A DNA stretch of 43,797 nucleotides from an uncultured Acholeplasmatales bacterium (GTDB lineage Bacteria; Bacillota_I; Bacilli_A; ML615J-28; CAG-698), in contig CALEGD010000048.1 in NCBI GenBank assembly GCA_937877075.1, positions 1 to 43,797 on the forward strand, in the 5' to 3' direction. Positions within the stretch are counted from its first letter, which is position 1; every line of letters starts with the position of its first letter. The notes under the pieces were generated by a model that was not told the origin of the DNA, searched no databases, and saw only the letters and a program-made list of their open reading frames with translations. The translations under genes and the position numbers were made by a program. Of this stretch, positions 31,546 through 41,400 are shown piece by piece.

Positions 31546-33117
31546 ATGAATACAAAATTTATTTTCGTAACCGGTGGCGTTGTATCAAGTTTAGGGAAGG
31601 GCATTAATGCCTCATCATTAGGAAGATTGTTAAAATGTAGAGGGGTAAAAGTTTTTATGCAAAAGTTTGATCCCTATATTAATGTGGATCCGGGCAATAT
31701 GTCGCCCCTCCAACATGGGGAAGTTTTCGTAACCGATGACGGGGCTGAAACCGACCTTGATTTAGGACATTACGAAAGATTTATTGATGAAAATTTAAAT
31801 AAATATTCCAGTGTTACTACCGGAAAAATCTATCTTCGGGTTATTGACAAGGAACGCAAAGGTGCATTTGACGGAGCGACGGTCCAAGTTATTCCTCATA
31901 TTACCGATGAAATTAAACTTGCGCTTTATGATGTGGCTAAGAATAGCGATGCAGATGTTGTAATAACTGAAATCGGCGGAACGGTCGGTGATATTGAGTC
32001 CTTACCTTTTTTAGAAGCAATCAGGCAATTTCGTCGGGATATCGGTTATCAGAATACGATGTATATTCATAATACGCTTGTTCCTTATATATCTGCTTCA
32101 CAAGAAATAAAAACGAAACCTACACAGCATAGCGTTAAGGAATTAAGGTCTTTAGGAATAAATCCTGACATGATTATTTTAAGAACCGAGCGGAAGTTAA
32201 ATAAGGCTCAGCGTGATAAGATTGCCCTTTTCTGTGATGTAAAGCAGGAATGCGTTATTGAAGCCGAGGATTGTGAGAGCCTTTATGATGTTCCGTTGAT
32301 GCTGGCAAAACAAAATATAGACGATATAGTATGTAATCACCTGAGATTAAAAACTAAGCCACTTGATATGTCAATGTGGGAAAAGATGGTATCAGACATC
32401 AAAAGTTTAAAAGAAAGAGTTAAAATTGCTTTAGTCGGGCAATATGTTGATTTAAAGGATTCTTATCTTTCGGTTTATGAAGCTTTAAAACATGCCGGTT
32501 ATTCCAATAGGGTTGACGTTATCACTGAACCGATCAATTCCTCACTAATTAATGATGGTAATGTTACTGAGATACTAAAAGATTATCAAGGAATAATCGT
32601 TCCCGGCGGATTCGGAATTGGAAATGTTGAGGGAATTCTATCGGCAATAAAATTTGCTCGTAAAAATAAAACTCCTTATTTTGGAATCTGTTTTGGAATG
32701 CAACTGGCGGTAATTGAGTACTCCAGAAATGTTCTCGGTTACAACCAAGCGACTTCAAGAGAACTTGATCAAAACACAGAATTCCCCTTAATTGATTTAG
32801 GAATGAATAAAGGAATGCGTCTTGGACTTTATCCTTGTACTCTTCAAAAAGGTAGTAAAGTTTTTGAAATCTATGGAAAAGAAAAAATATTCGAACGTCA
32901 TCGCCATCGTTATGAAGTAAATAATAATTTGCATCATATCTTTAAAGACACCGATCTTGTTTTTTCGGGGATTAATGTAGATGAAGGATTTGCCGAGATG
33001 GTTGAACTAAAAGGTCACCCATTTTTCATTGCTTGCCAGTTCCATCCGGAATTTCTTTCCCGTCCCAATCGGTGCCACCCACTTTTTAAAGCCTTCATTA
33101 AAGAGTCAATAAAATAA
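31546..33117 (+). CDS. pyrG: CTP synthase
   Basis: A 523-aa enzyme that makes CTP from UTP, ATP and glutamine. The N-terminal synthetase domain begins KFIFVTGGVVSSLGKGI. The C-terminal glutamine amidotransferase has PGGFGIGNVEG, the nucleophile Cys in YFGICFGMQLA and the His/Glu pair in FHPEFLSRP. Length is close to the usual 530-545. GGAGG lies about 7 nt before the ATG. It is expressed from its own promoter through an attenuator. Confidence 0.98.
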   Translation: MNTKFIFVTGGVVSSLGKGINASSLGRLLKCRGVKVFMQKFDPYINVDPGNMSPLQHGEVFVTDDGAETDLDLGHYERFIDENLNKYSSVTTGKIYLRVIDKERKGAFDGATVQVIPHITDEIKLALYDVAKNSDADVVITEIGGTVGDIESLPFLEAIRQFRRDIGYQNTMYIHNTLVPYISASQEIKTKPTQHSVKELRSLGINPDMIILRTERKLNKAQRDKIALFCDVKQECVIEAEDCESLYDVPLMLAKQNIDDIVCNHLRLKTKPLDMSMWEKMVSDIKSLKERVKIALVGQYVDLKDSYLSVYEALKHAGYSNRVDVITEPINSSLINDGNVTEILKDYQGIIVPGGFGIGNVEGILSAIKFARKNKTPYFGICFGMQLAVIEYSRNVLGYNQATSRELDQNTEFPLIDLGMNKGMRLGLYPCTLQKGSKVFEIYGKEKIFERHRHRYEVNNNLHHIFKDTDLVFSGINVDEGFAEMVELKGHPFFIACQFHPEFLSRPNRCHPLFKAFIKESIK

Positions 33118-33144
33118 AAGTAAAAACATTCCTTAAACAAGAAG

Positions 33145-33173
33145 TTTACTATTTCAACATTTTCTGATAAAAT
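33145..33173 (+). promoter_or_regulatory. Promoter TTTACT-17-TAAAAT with extended -10
   Basis: TTTACT (33145-33150) and TGA-TAAAAT (33165-33173) with 17-bp spacing, 41 bp before the FAD protein start. Confidence 0.6.
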
Positions 33174-33214
33174 ATATGTGTTTGGTTTTTAAAAAATATC
33201 TATATGGAGAGTAT

Positions 33215-34651
33215 ATGGTTAAAACTTATGATTGTATAATAGTCGGTGCTGGACCAATGGGAATCTTCTGCGCTTATGAGTTGATGAAGAAAGCACCGGA
33301 TTTAAAAATACTACTGATTGATAGAGGAAAAGATATCTATAACAGGCGCTGCCCCATTTTACTAAAAAAAATCGATAAATGTCCCACAAACGGAGAAGGG
33401 ATAAGTGGATGTTATCCCTCCTGTTCGATTACTTCCGGTTTTGGCGGTGCAGGAGCTTTTTCTGACGGTAAGTATAATATCACCAGCGAGTTCGGAGGGT
33501 GGATGGGGGATTATCTCGACAATGAAACGTTAATTGATTTGATTAATTATGTTGATCAAGTCAATCTGGATCATGGTGCCGATTTGGAAATTACTGACCC
33601 GACAACCGAAGCGGTTAAGGCCATTGAAAGAAAAGCAATTGGTGCCGGATTAAAACTGCTTCGAGCAAAGGTTCGTCACCTTGGAACTGAAAAAAATTTA
33701 AAAATAATGCAAAATATTTATGAGGATATGAAGGGTAAGATAGATTACCTCTTTCGGATGAAAGTTGTTAATGTGATTGTAGAAGCAGAAAGGGTCATTG
33801 GGGTTGAATTAGAAAATGGAGAAAAACTGTTTTCGGATAATGTTGTTCTTGGAGTCGGTAGAGAAGGAGCGATGTGGCTTCAAAAAATGTTGGGTTCACA
33901 TAATGTTTGCTTCACAAATAACCAAGTTGATATCGGAGTTCGGGTTGAAACCAATAATATCGTAATGGAAGACATCAATGAACATCTTTACGAAGGGAAG
34001 TTTATCTATAACACCAGTGTTGGAACCACCGTTAGGACCTTCTGTTCTAATCCGAGCGGTCATGTTGTTGTTGAGAATCAAGACGGTGTTATCTTGTGTA
34101 ACGGTCATGCATTTCGAGATGAAAAACTTGGAACGGACAATACTAATTTCGCTTTGCTTGTTTCTCATGAATTTGATCAACCCTTTAATAATCCAAATGA
34201 GTTTGCTTATGAAGTCGGTAAGCTTGCCAACAAACTAGCCGGAGGCACGGTTATTGTCCAACGTTACGGAGATATCCTCCGGGGAAGAAGATCAACTGCA
34301 AAAAGGATTAAAGAGTGTTTTGTAACTCCTTCCTTAAAAGAAGCTGTTCCGGGAGATTTAGGTTTGGTTTTACCTTATAATACAATGAAAAGTCTTATCG
34401 AGATGATGCAGGCTTTAAATCAAGTTACGCCCGGCATTGCCAGTGACCATACGCTTTTCTATGGAGTGGAAGCAAAGTTTTACAGTGCGAGACCGGAAGT
34501 AAATTCAAATTTTGAAACCAAAATCAAGAACCTCTATGTCGGAGGGGATGGTGCCGGAATTACCCGTGGACTCGCTCAGGCCGGTGCAAATGGCATTTGG
34601 ATTGCCAGAAACATTATAAAAAATATAAAGGTGAAGCAAGGGAGAATTTAA
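33215..34651 (+). CDS. FAD-dependent oxidoreductase (COG2509-like)
   Basis: A 478-aa flavoprotein. The dinucleotide-binding start is DCIIVGAGPMGIFCAYEL, and the FAD-binding C-terminal signature is NLYVGGDGAGITRGLAQAGA. The middle contains GFGGAGAFSDGKYN and a cluster of Cys (CPILLKKIDKCP, CYPSC) like that in uncharacterised FAD dehydrogenases of the COG2509 type. The reaction is unknown. The ATG at 33215 is used (TGGAGAG about 5 nt upstream); the longer frame from 33176 adds 13 residues without a ribosome site. It is a single-gene unit with promoter and terminator. Confidence 0.88.
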   Translation: MVKTYDCIIVGAGPMGIFCAYELMKKAPDLKILLIDRGKDIYNRRCPILLKKIDKCPTNGEGISGCYPSCSITSGFGGAGAFSDGKYNITSEFGGWMGDYLDNETLIDLINYVDQVNLDHGADLEITDPTTEAVKAIERKAIGAGLKLLRAKVRHLGTEKNLKIMQNIYEDMKGKIDYLFRMKVVNVIVEAERVIGVELENGEKLFSDNVVLGVGREGAMWLQKMLGSHNVCFTNNQVDIGVRVETNNIVMEDINEHLYEGKFIYNTSVGTTVRTFCSNPSGHVVVENQDGVILCNGHAFRDEKLGTDNTNFALLVSHEFDQPFNNPNEFAYEVGKLANKLAGGTVIVQRYGDILRGRRSTAKRIKECFVTPSLKEAVPGDLGLVLPYNTMKSLIEMMQALNQVTPGIASDHTLFYGVEAKFYSARPEVNSNFETKIKNLYVGGDGAGITRGLAQAGANGIWIARNIIKNIKVKQGRI

Positions 34652-34664
34652 ACTCCCTTTTTTG
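34638..34664 (+). terminator. Terminator of the FAD protein gene
   Basis: AAGGGAG (34638-34644), 8-nt loop holding the stop codon, CTCCCTT (34653-34659), then a T-run. Confidence 0.88.
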
Positions 34665-34672
34665 TTCTTTTG

Positions 34673-34701
34673 TTGACAAAGAAAAATAAAGTGAGTATAA
34701 T
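34673..34701 (+). promoter_or_regulatory. Consensus promoter TTGACA-17-TATAAT of clpB
   Basis: TTGACA (34673-34678) and TATAAT (34696-34701) with 17-bp spacing. Transcription should start near 34708, inside the CIRCE element. Confidence 0.92.
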
Positions 34702-34705
34702 ATAA

Positions 34706-34732
34706 TTAGCACTTCAATAAGATGAGTGCTAA
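34706..34732 (+). promoter_or_regulatory. CIRCE operator (HrcA binding site)
   Basis: TTAGCACTT (34706-34714), nine bases, GAGTGCTAA (34724-34732). It differs from the CIRCE consensus TTAGCACTC-N9-GAGTGCTAA at one base. It lies just after the clpB -10, so HrcA should repress the gene until heat or protein stress. hrcA itself is not in the window. Confidence 0.93.
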
Positions 34733-34751
34733 TATTGAAAAAGGAGAGATT

Positions 34752-36854
34752 ATGCAGATACCTATGGAAGATTACAGTAAAGATAAAGATATATTAAAGA
34801 AGTTCGGGAGAGATATTGTTCAGGAAGTACGGAAATGTAAAGTAGATCCCGTTATCGGACGTGATGAGGAAATAAGGAGAATTATTCAAGTCTTAGGAAG
34901 AAAAACAAAGAACAATGTTATCTTAATCGGCGAAGCGGGAGTGGGTAAAACTGCCGTTATTGAAGGTTTAGCTTTAAGGATAGCTAAAAATGATGTGCCA
35001 ATAACATTAAAAGATAAGACAATTTATGAACTTGATATGGGGTCGCTGGTTGCCGGAGCGAAGTTCAGAGGTGAATTTGAAGAAAGGCTAAAAGCAGTCC
35101 TAAACAGAATCAAAGAAAGCGAAGGAAAAATCATTCTCTTTATTGATGAAATTCACTTAATCGTCGGTGCCGGAAAAGCAGACGGAGCTTTGGATGCAGG
35201 AAATATGTTGAAACCGATGTTAGCGAGAGGCGAAATAGACTGTATCGGAGCAACAACCTTAAACGAATACCGAATGTATATAGAAAAGGACAGAGCTTTA
35301 GAAAGACGTTTTCAGACTGTGCTTGTTCAGGAGCCAACAGTAGAAGATACAATCAGTATTTTGAGGGGCTTGAAAGAAAGGTATGAAACACATCATGGAG
35401 TAACAATAACTGACGGAGCAATTGTCAGCGCTGCAGTTCTATCAAACCGTTATTTGACCGATCGTTTTCTACCGGATAAAGCAATCGATTTGATTGATGA
35501 GGCTTGTTCTACAATCAGAATGGCCATTGATTCAATGCCAAGCGAGCTTGATGAAACCGAAAGAAGGGTTACACAACTGGAAATCGAAAGACTTGCTTTA
35601 CAAAAGGAAAAGGATGAAGCCAGTAAAGCAAGGCTTTTTAAGATCGAAGAAGATTTGGAGAATTTAAGAAAAAAATCCCAGGAATTAAGAGAAAAGTGGC
35701 AAACTGAAAAAAATAAAATTAATGAAGCCAAAGTAATCAAGAAAAAAATTGAAGAAGCAAAAAATGAATTGGAGAACTCTTTTAATCAAGGGGATTATAA
35801 GCGCTCATCTGAACTTAAATATGGAATTATCCCTGATTTGGAAAATAAACTTGAAAACTTGCAGGTTAAAGGAAGAGATCACCTTCTCTCAGAAGTTGTA
35901 ACTGAGGATATGATTCATAGAATTGTGTCCAGAGCAACAAAGATTCCGGTTTCACGGATTAAGAAGGGAGAAAAGGATAAGGTTCTACATCTGCAGGAAG
36001 TTTTAAAAAGACGCGTTAAAGGACAAGATGAAGCACTTGGGCTTGTATTTGATGCGATTATCAGACAGAGGGCGGGAATTAAAGATCAGAATCGTCCAAT
36101 CGGCTCCTTTCTGTTCCTTGGACCCACAGGTGTCGGTAAAACCGAGGTCGCCAGAAGCCTTGCAGAGGGGCTCTTTGACAGTGAAGACCATATTATCCGT
36201 CTTGATATGAGCGAATATATGGAAAAGTTTGCCGTCAGTCGCTTAATTGGAGCACCTCCGGGTTATGTAGGTTATGAGGAAGGCGGGCAATTGACCGAAA
36301 AGGTACGTCGTAACCCTTATTCGATAATTCTTTTTGATGAATTTGAAAAAGCCCATATTGATGTCTTTAATATTCTTCTTCAAATACTTGATGACGGAAG
36401 GTTGACCGATTCTCAAGGTCGGGTTGTCGATTTTAAGAACACAATAATCATTATGACTTCAAATTTAGGAAGCGAATACCTGCTTAATAATGATGGAAAA
36501 GATAAAGTTGAAATCTTAATTAAAAGAACCTTCAAACCTGAGTTTATCAATAGAATCGACGAAATAGTAATTTTTAATCCTCTTTCTAAGGAAGTACAAC
36601 TTCAGATTGTAGAGAAATTGTTGAACCTTTTAACCGAAAGATTATATGAACAACATTATCAAATTATTTTTACTCAAAAAGCAAAAAAACAAATATTAGA
36701 TGAAAGTTATTCTTATGAATACGGTGCCAGATCTTTGAAGCGTTACATTCAAAAGGAAATTGAAACAATGTTAGCGAAAGCTATTATTAATGAACAAATA
36801 AAAATCAACCATCCTTATGAAGTGGACTACAACGGGAAATATATTATTCAATAA
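34752..36854 (+). CDS. clpB: ClpB-type disaggregase lacking the N-terminal domain
   Basis: A 700-aa Hsp100 ATPase. AAA domain 1 has GEAGVGKTA and FIDEIHLIVGAGKADGALDA. A coiled-coil middle domain of about 120 residues (EKDEASKARLFKIEEDLENL onward) marks ClpB rather than ClpC. AAA domain 2 has GPTGVGKTE, DMSEYMEKFAVSRLIGAPPGYVG and LFDEFEKAH. ClpB is usually about 860 aa; here the N-domain (about 150 aa) is absent, as in mycoplasma ClpB. No ClpP-binding loop motif is evident. The ATG at 34752 is chosen (AAGGAGAG upstream); the earlier ATG at 34722 lies inside the CIRCE element. With DnaK it resolves aggregates. Confidence 0.93.
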   Translation: MQIPMEDYSKDKDILKKFGRDIVQEVRKCKVDPVIGRDEEIRRIIQVLGRKTKNNVILIGEAGVGKTAVIEGLALRIAKNDVPITLKDKTIYELDMGSLVAGAKFRGEFEERLKAVLNRIKESEGKIILFIDEIHLIVGAGKADGALDAGNMLKPMLARGEIDCIGATTLNEYRMYIEKDRALERRFQTVLVQEPTVEDTISILRGLKERYETHHGVTITDGAIVSAAVLSNRYLTDRFLPDKAIDLIDEACSTIRMAIDSMPSELDETERRVTQLEIERLALQKEKDEASKARLFKIEEDLENLRKKSQELREKWQTEKNKINEAKVIKKKIEEAKNELENSFNQGDYKRSSELKYGIIPDLENKLENLQVKGRDHLLSEVVTEDMIHRIVSRATKIPVSRIKKGEKDKVLHLQEVLKRRVKGQDEALGLVFDAIIRQRAGIKDQNRPIGSFLFLGPTGVGKTEVARSLAEGLFDSEDHIIRLDMSEYMEKFAVSRLIGAPPGYVGYEEGGQLTEKVRRNPYSIILFDEFEKAHIDVFNILLQILDDGRLTDSQGRVVDFKNTIIIMTSNLGSEYLLNNDGKDKVEILIKRTFKPEFINRIDEIVIFNPLSKEVQLQIVEKLLNLLTERLYEQHYQIIFTQKAKKQILDESYSYEYGARSLKRYIQKEIETMLAKAIINEQIKINHPYEVDYNGKYIIQ

Positions 36855-36903
36855 TATTTTTAATAGTTTTCAAAATACGATAGAAATTTTGCCATCTATG
36901 TTG

Positions 36904-36909
36904 TATAAT
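36904..36909 (+). promoter_or_regulatory. Possible -10 of folD
   Basis: TATAAT at 36904-36909, preceded by TG without the usual spacer base. No good -35. It is the only candidate in the 87-bp gap after clpB, where I see no terminator. Confidence 0.4.
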
Positions 36910-36941
36910 AGAATTGGAAAATATATATAAGAGAGGTTTTT

Positions 36942-37796
36942 ATGATTTTAGATGGTAAAAAGACATCGGAATGGATTGTAAAGAAGGTTGCTGAGGAAGT
37001 ATCAAAACTTTCCGACCCAATCACATTGGCCATTATCTTGGTCGGTAAAAACCCTGCTAGTCAAGTATATGTTCGAAATAAAGGAAGAGCTTGTAATGAA
37101 GCGGGGATAGGGGTTAAGGATTATTTTTTGGATGAAAATGCGACTCAAAAAGAGGTATTGCAACTTATTGTTGAATGTAATCGCGATCCTGCCATAAACG
37201 GTATTTTAGTGCAGCTTCCTTTGCCATCACATTTGGATCAAGATTTGATTATCAATACGATTGATCCGAAGAAAGATGTAGACGGTCTGACTATAATCAA
37301 TCAGGGGAGACTTTTCAGCGGTATGGAAGCTGTTATTCCGGCGACTCCGAAAGGAGTGATTACTCTTCTTCAAAAATATTTTATCGATATTAGTGGTAAG
37401 AATGCACTGGTAATCGGTAGAAGTAATTTAGTTGGCAAGCCTTTGGCTCTGCTATTAATGCAAAAGAATGCTACGGTAACCGTTGCTCATTCTAGGACTG
37501 CTAATCTTAAAGAGGTTGCAAAAAGGGCAGATATTTTGGTTGCAGCAATTGGAAAACCAAAATTTGTAACAGCCGATATGGTGAAGAAAGGCGCTGTTGT
37601 CGTCGATGTCGGTATCAACAAGGTTGAAGGAAAGATTGTCGGAGATGTTGACTTTGGGGAAGTGAAAGAAATTGCTTCTTATATTACACCGGTTCCCAAA
37701 GGAATCGGTCCGATGACTATTGCTTCCCTTTTGGAAAATATTGTCATTTGTTATAAAATGCAAATTCAGGAACGCGAAAGACAAAACGTTAGTTAA
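36942..37796 (+). CDS. folD: Methylenetetrahydrofolate dehydrogenase/cyclohydrolase
   Basis: A 284-aa bifunctional enzyme interconverting methylene-, methenyl- and formyl-tetrahydrofolate with NADP. Catalytic elements visible: YVRNKGRAC with the Tyr and Lys, NGILVQLPLPSHL with Gln, and KDVDGL with Asp. The nucleotide-binding GRSNLVGKPLALLL and PVPKGIGPMTIASLLEN complete the family pattern. Length is normal. GAGAGG lies before the ATG. It is probably a single-gene unit. Confidence 0.97.
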   Translation: MILDGKKTSEWIVKKVAEEVSKLSDPITLAIILVGKNPASQVYVRNKGRACNEAGIGVKDYFLDENATQKEVLQLIVECNRDPAINGILVQLPLPSHLDQDLIINTIDPKKDVDGLTIINQGRLFSGMEAVIPATPKGVITLLQKYFIDISGKNALVIGRSNLVGKPLALLLMQKNATVTVAHSRTANLKEVAKRADILVAAIGKPKFVTADMVKKGAVVVDVGINKVEGKIVGDVDFGEVKEIASYITPVPKGIGPMTIASLLENIVICYKMQIQERERQNVS

Positions 37797-37804
37797 GAAA
37801 CAAC

Positions 37805-37832
37805 TTCCATAGAATTAATTCTATGGAATTTT
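37805..37832 (+). terminator. Terminator of folD
   Basis: TTCCATAGAATT (37805-37816) followed directly by its complement (37817-37828), then TTTT after two bases. The T-run is short, so termination may be partial and pth may be cotranscribed. Confidence 0.65.
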
Positions 37833-37864
37833 GGTTGTATCAGAAGAATATTTGAGGTGTTAAT

Positions 37865-38422
37865 ATGAGAATGATCGTCGGGCTGGGAAATCCAGGGCGT
37901 AAATATAATAAAACAAGACATAATATCGGTTTTATGTTCGTTGATAATTTAGTAAAAGATATTGGAGAGAAGTTTTCTTTAAAACGTGAACTTAAAGCAG
38001 AGATTTCAGAATTTATTTATAATGGCCAGAAAATTATCGTTCTCAAGCCTCAGACCTTTATGAACCTTTCGGGAGAAGCGGTTTTGCTTGCAATACGATA
38101 TTACAAAATTAATCCCGATGAAATTATTATCGTTTATGATGATTTAGATCTACCTGAAGGGAAAATCAGAATTCGTAAAAACGGATCATCCGGTGGGCAT
38201 AAAGGAATAAAACACATAATTGAAAAATTAAATACCGAAGAGATTAAACGAATCAGAATCGGCATTGGTAACAATTCAAAAGCCGATTCTGTTGACTATG
38301 TATTGTCTAAGCCGGAAGGAGACGGAGCAATTTCAATCGATTTGGCCATATCAAGGGCTAAGGAGATGTTTGAATACCTTCTCGAACATAGTTTTGATGA
38401 GTTTATGGGACAATATAATTAG
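37865..38422 (+). CDS. pth: Peptidyl-tRNA hydrolase
   Basis: A 185-aa enzyme that frees tRNA from stalled peptidyl-tRNA. MRMIVGLGNPGRKYNKTRHN carries Asn9 and the catalytic His19. LKPQTFMNLSG and YDDLDLPEGKIRIRKNGSSGGH supply the remaining substrate-binding residues. GAGGTG (37853-37858) supports the start. It precedes mfd by a few bases; in B. subtilis the small gene fin lies between them, and it is missing here. Confidence 0.97.
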   Translation: MRMIVGLGNPGRKYNKTRHNIGFMFVDNLVKDIGEKFSLKRELKAEISEFIYNGQKIIVLKPQTFMNLSGEAVLLAIRYYKINPDEIIIVYDDLDLPEGKIRIRKNGSSGGHKGIKHIIEKLNTEEIKRIRIGIGNNSKADSVDYVLSKPEGDGAISIDLAISRAKEMFEYLLEHSFDEFMGQYN

Positions 38423-38431
38423 GAGTTTATG

Positions 38432-41400
38432 ATGAATAATATTGTAGATTTATTTTCTAGAGAAAAGTCTGTTCAAGACTTTTTGGATTCAATTAAAATA
38501 AATAAGTATAATTATCTGGTTAATAGTATCGCCTCTAATCATGGCTATCTGTTAACCTATTTGTCGTTTCTGAATACTCAAGGAAACATTTTTTATGTTG
38601 CGAGCAATTTATATAAAGCTAATCTTGCCTATGAGGCTTTTTGTAAACTTGCCGGTTATAAAAACGTCAATCTTTATGTTGCTGATGAAATAGTCTCAGC
38701 TGAGCTCTTGGCGGTCAGTGCGGATTTAAAATATGAAAGATTAAGCACAATCAAAAACATTCTTGAAGGCGAAAAGACAATTATTGTCACTCATCCCCAA
38801 GCCCTTTTAAAGCCACTTTATCCAAAAGAAAGATTTGAGAAAGCAACTATAAAAATACAAAAGGGGGAGGAAATCGAACTCAATTCTTTTATTCTTCATT
38901 TAATCGCTCTCGGATATAAAAGAGTCCCGACCACTTCTTTGATCGGGGATTTCAGTATCCGTGGCGAAATCATCGATATTTTTCCCCTCTTTTCCGAAAA
39001 CCCTATCAGAATTAATCTTTTTGATACGGAAATTGAAACTTTAAAATATTTTGACTCCGAAAACCAAAAAAGCATACAAACAATCGAAGAAATTGAAATT
39101 TTTTCGCTGAACGAGATTTTTTATGATGAAAGTGAGAAGAATAAGATTGTTAGTAAAATTAAAAATTCTGTCTCTGAGATTCCGGATTTTCTTAAAAATG
39201 ACCTTTCCGATTTAGAAAGTTACAATAATCCCGATCGAATGTTGAAGTATATAAAGTATTTTGATTCTAACTATACAACGCTCTTGGAATATTCAGATAA
39301 TAAAATGGTTTTTTATGAAGATTATCAACGTCTGGAAGAAAATTATCAACAATTGCTTCTGGATTTGGAGAATTATTTAGGTCAACTTTCTAAACCGGCT
39401 GGATTAGATTTGTTTTTCTTTTTTGATTTTCCAAATCTTTTCTATAAAGTGGATAAAAAGATTTTCCTTAGCGAATTTAAGAAAACTTTGAATTTTCCAT
39501 TAGACGCACTCTTTGTATTAAACGGAATTGCTGTCATCGACTATCAAAATGATATTAAGAATTTAATCAGCGATCTTCAGGTAAATTTGGGAAAAACTTT
39601 TGTTTTTGCTTTTTTTACCGAAGAACGTTTGAACCTTTTAAAAGAAATCCTCAACGAGAATGATTTGCCAGTAAATCTGATTGAGTCATTTGAGAAACTG
39701 GTTCCAAAAAAAATTAATCTTATCAAATCGGAAAATGCTATAAGTTTTGGGTTTTTAGGTAAAATTGAAGTTTATACCGAATTAGAGATTTTCAAGAAAT
39801 TTAAAGTTCAAAAGACAAGATATCGGAGCATACTTAAAAACACAAAACCTATTTCTTCAAAAGAAGATCTTCAAATCGGAGACTATGTCGTTCACTATGA
39901 TTACGGAATCGGAAAATATCTCGGGATTAAAACAGTTGACCTTCAAGATGTTCGTAACGACTATATTGTGCTTCAATATGCCAATATGGAACTGTATATA
40001 ACAGTAGAAAAGATTGTCTTCCTTGAGAAATATCAAGGCAGTGAAGGTGTAGTCCCAAAACTGACCAATATCGGCAAAGGCGAATGGGAACGGAAGAAGC
40101 GCAAGATCCAGGAGAAACTGGAAAATGTCGCAGCAGATATTATCAGTCTACAAGCTAAAAGAGAAGAAATGAAAGGGTTTAAATATCCTCTTGACAGCGA
40201 ATATCAAAAGATGTTTGAAGATGATTTTGAATTTGAAGAAACTCCCGATCAATTGAAAGCAATTAATGAAATAAAAAAAGATATGGAAGACGGAAAAATC
40301 ATCGACCGTTTAATCTGCGGAGATGTCGGGTACGGAAAGACAGAAATTGCAATGAGAATTGCTTTTAAAACCGTCTTTTCCAACAAACAGGTTATCTATC
40401 TGGCGCCAACAACCATACTTACCCGTCAACATTATTATAGTTTTAAAGAAAGGTTTGAAAAGTATGGAATCCGAGTAGAATTGCTTAACAGGCTGATTCC
40501 AAGAAGTCGTCAGAAGGTAATTCTTGAAGATTTTAAAAAAGGTTTGGTGGATGTTTTAATCGGTACACATCGGGTTTTAAGCGAGGATGTAAAAGCCAAG
40601 GATTTGGGCTTGTTAATAGTCGATGAAGAACAAAGATTCGGAGTCGTTCATAAGGAAAAAATAAAACGACTAAAATCGAATATCAATGTTATAACTTTGA
40701 CTGCAACCCCAATTCCTAGAACTCTCCAGATGTCGATAATGGGTGTCAGGCAATTAAGCTTAATTGAAACACCGCCCAAGGACCGTTATCCTGTTCAAAC
40801 TTATGTGATTGAGTCTAACGATATTGTTATTAAAGAAGCCATTTACCGGGAAGTTTCCCGTGGGGGGCAGGTATTTTATCTTCATAATCGAATCGGCGAT
40901 CTCGATTATTTATTTAGACGATTGCGTCGATTGGTTCCGGAAGCGCGGATTTGTATTGCCCACGGAAAAATGAGCAAAAACCAACTCGAAGATACAATTC
41001 AAGCCTTCATTGACCGTGAATATGATATTCTTCTCTGTACGACAATCATTGAAACCGGAATTGACATTCCCAATACCAACACATTAATCATTGACGGTGC
41101 GGAATATCTCGGTTTGTCTCAGATTTATCAGATCCGAGGGCGTGTCGGAAGGGCAGACAGGGTCGCATATGCTTATCTTATGTATCAAGAAAATAAAGTA
41201 TTAACTCAAGAAGCAGTTAAAAGGCTTTCCGCTATCAAAGAATTTACTAATCTAGGCTCGGGATACCGAATTGCTGTCCGTGACTTGGCGATCCGTGGCG
41301 CAGGGGATATTCTTGGTAAAGAGCAATCCGGCTTTATCGATGCCATAGGTCTTGATATGTATATGAAAATGTTGAACGAGGCGATGAATAAAGTCAAAAA

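Noticed and set aside
34722..34751. Upstream ATG as start of clpB
   Set aside because: It lies inside the CIRCE element, 14 nt after the likely transcription start, and has no ribosome site. The ATG at 34752 has one.
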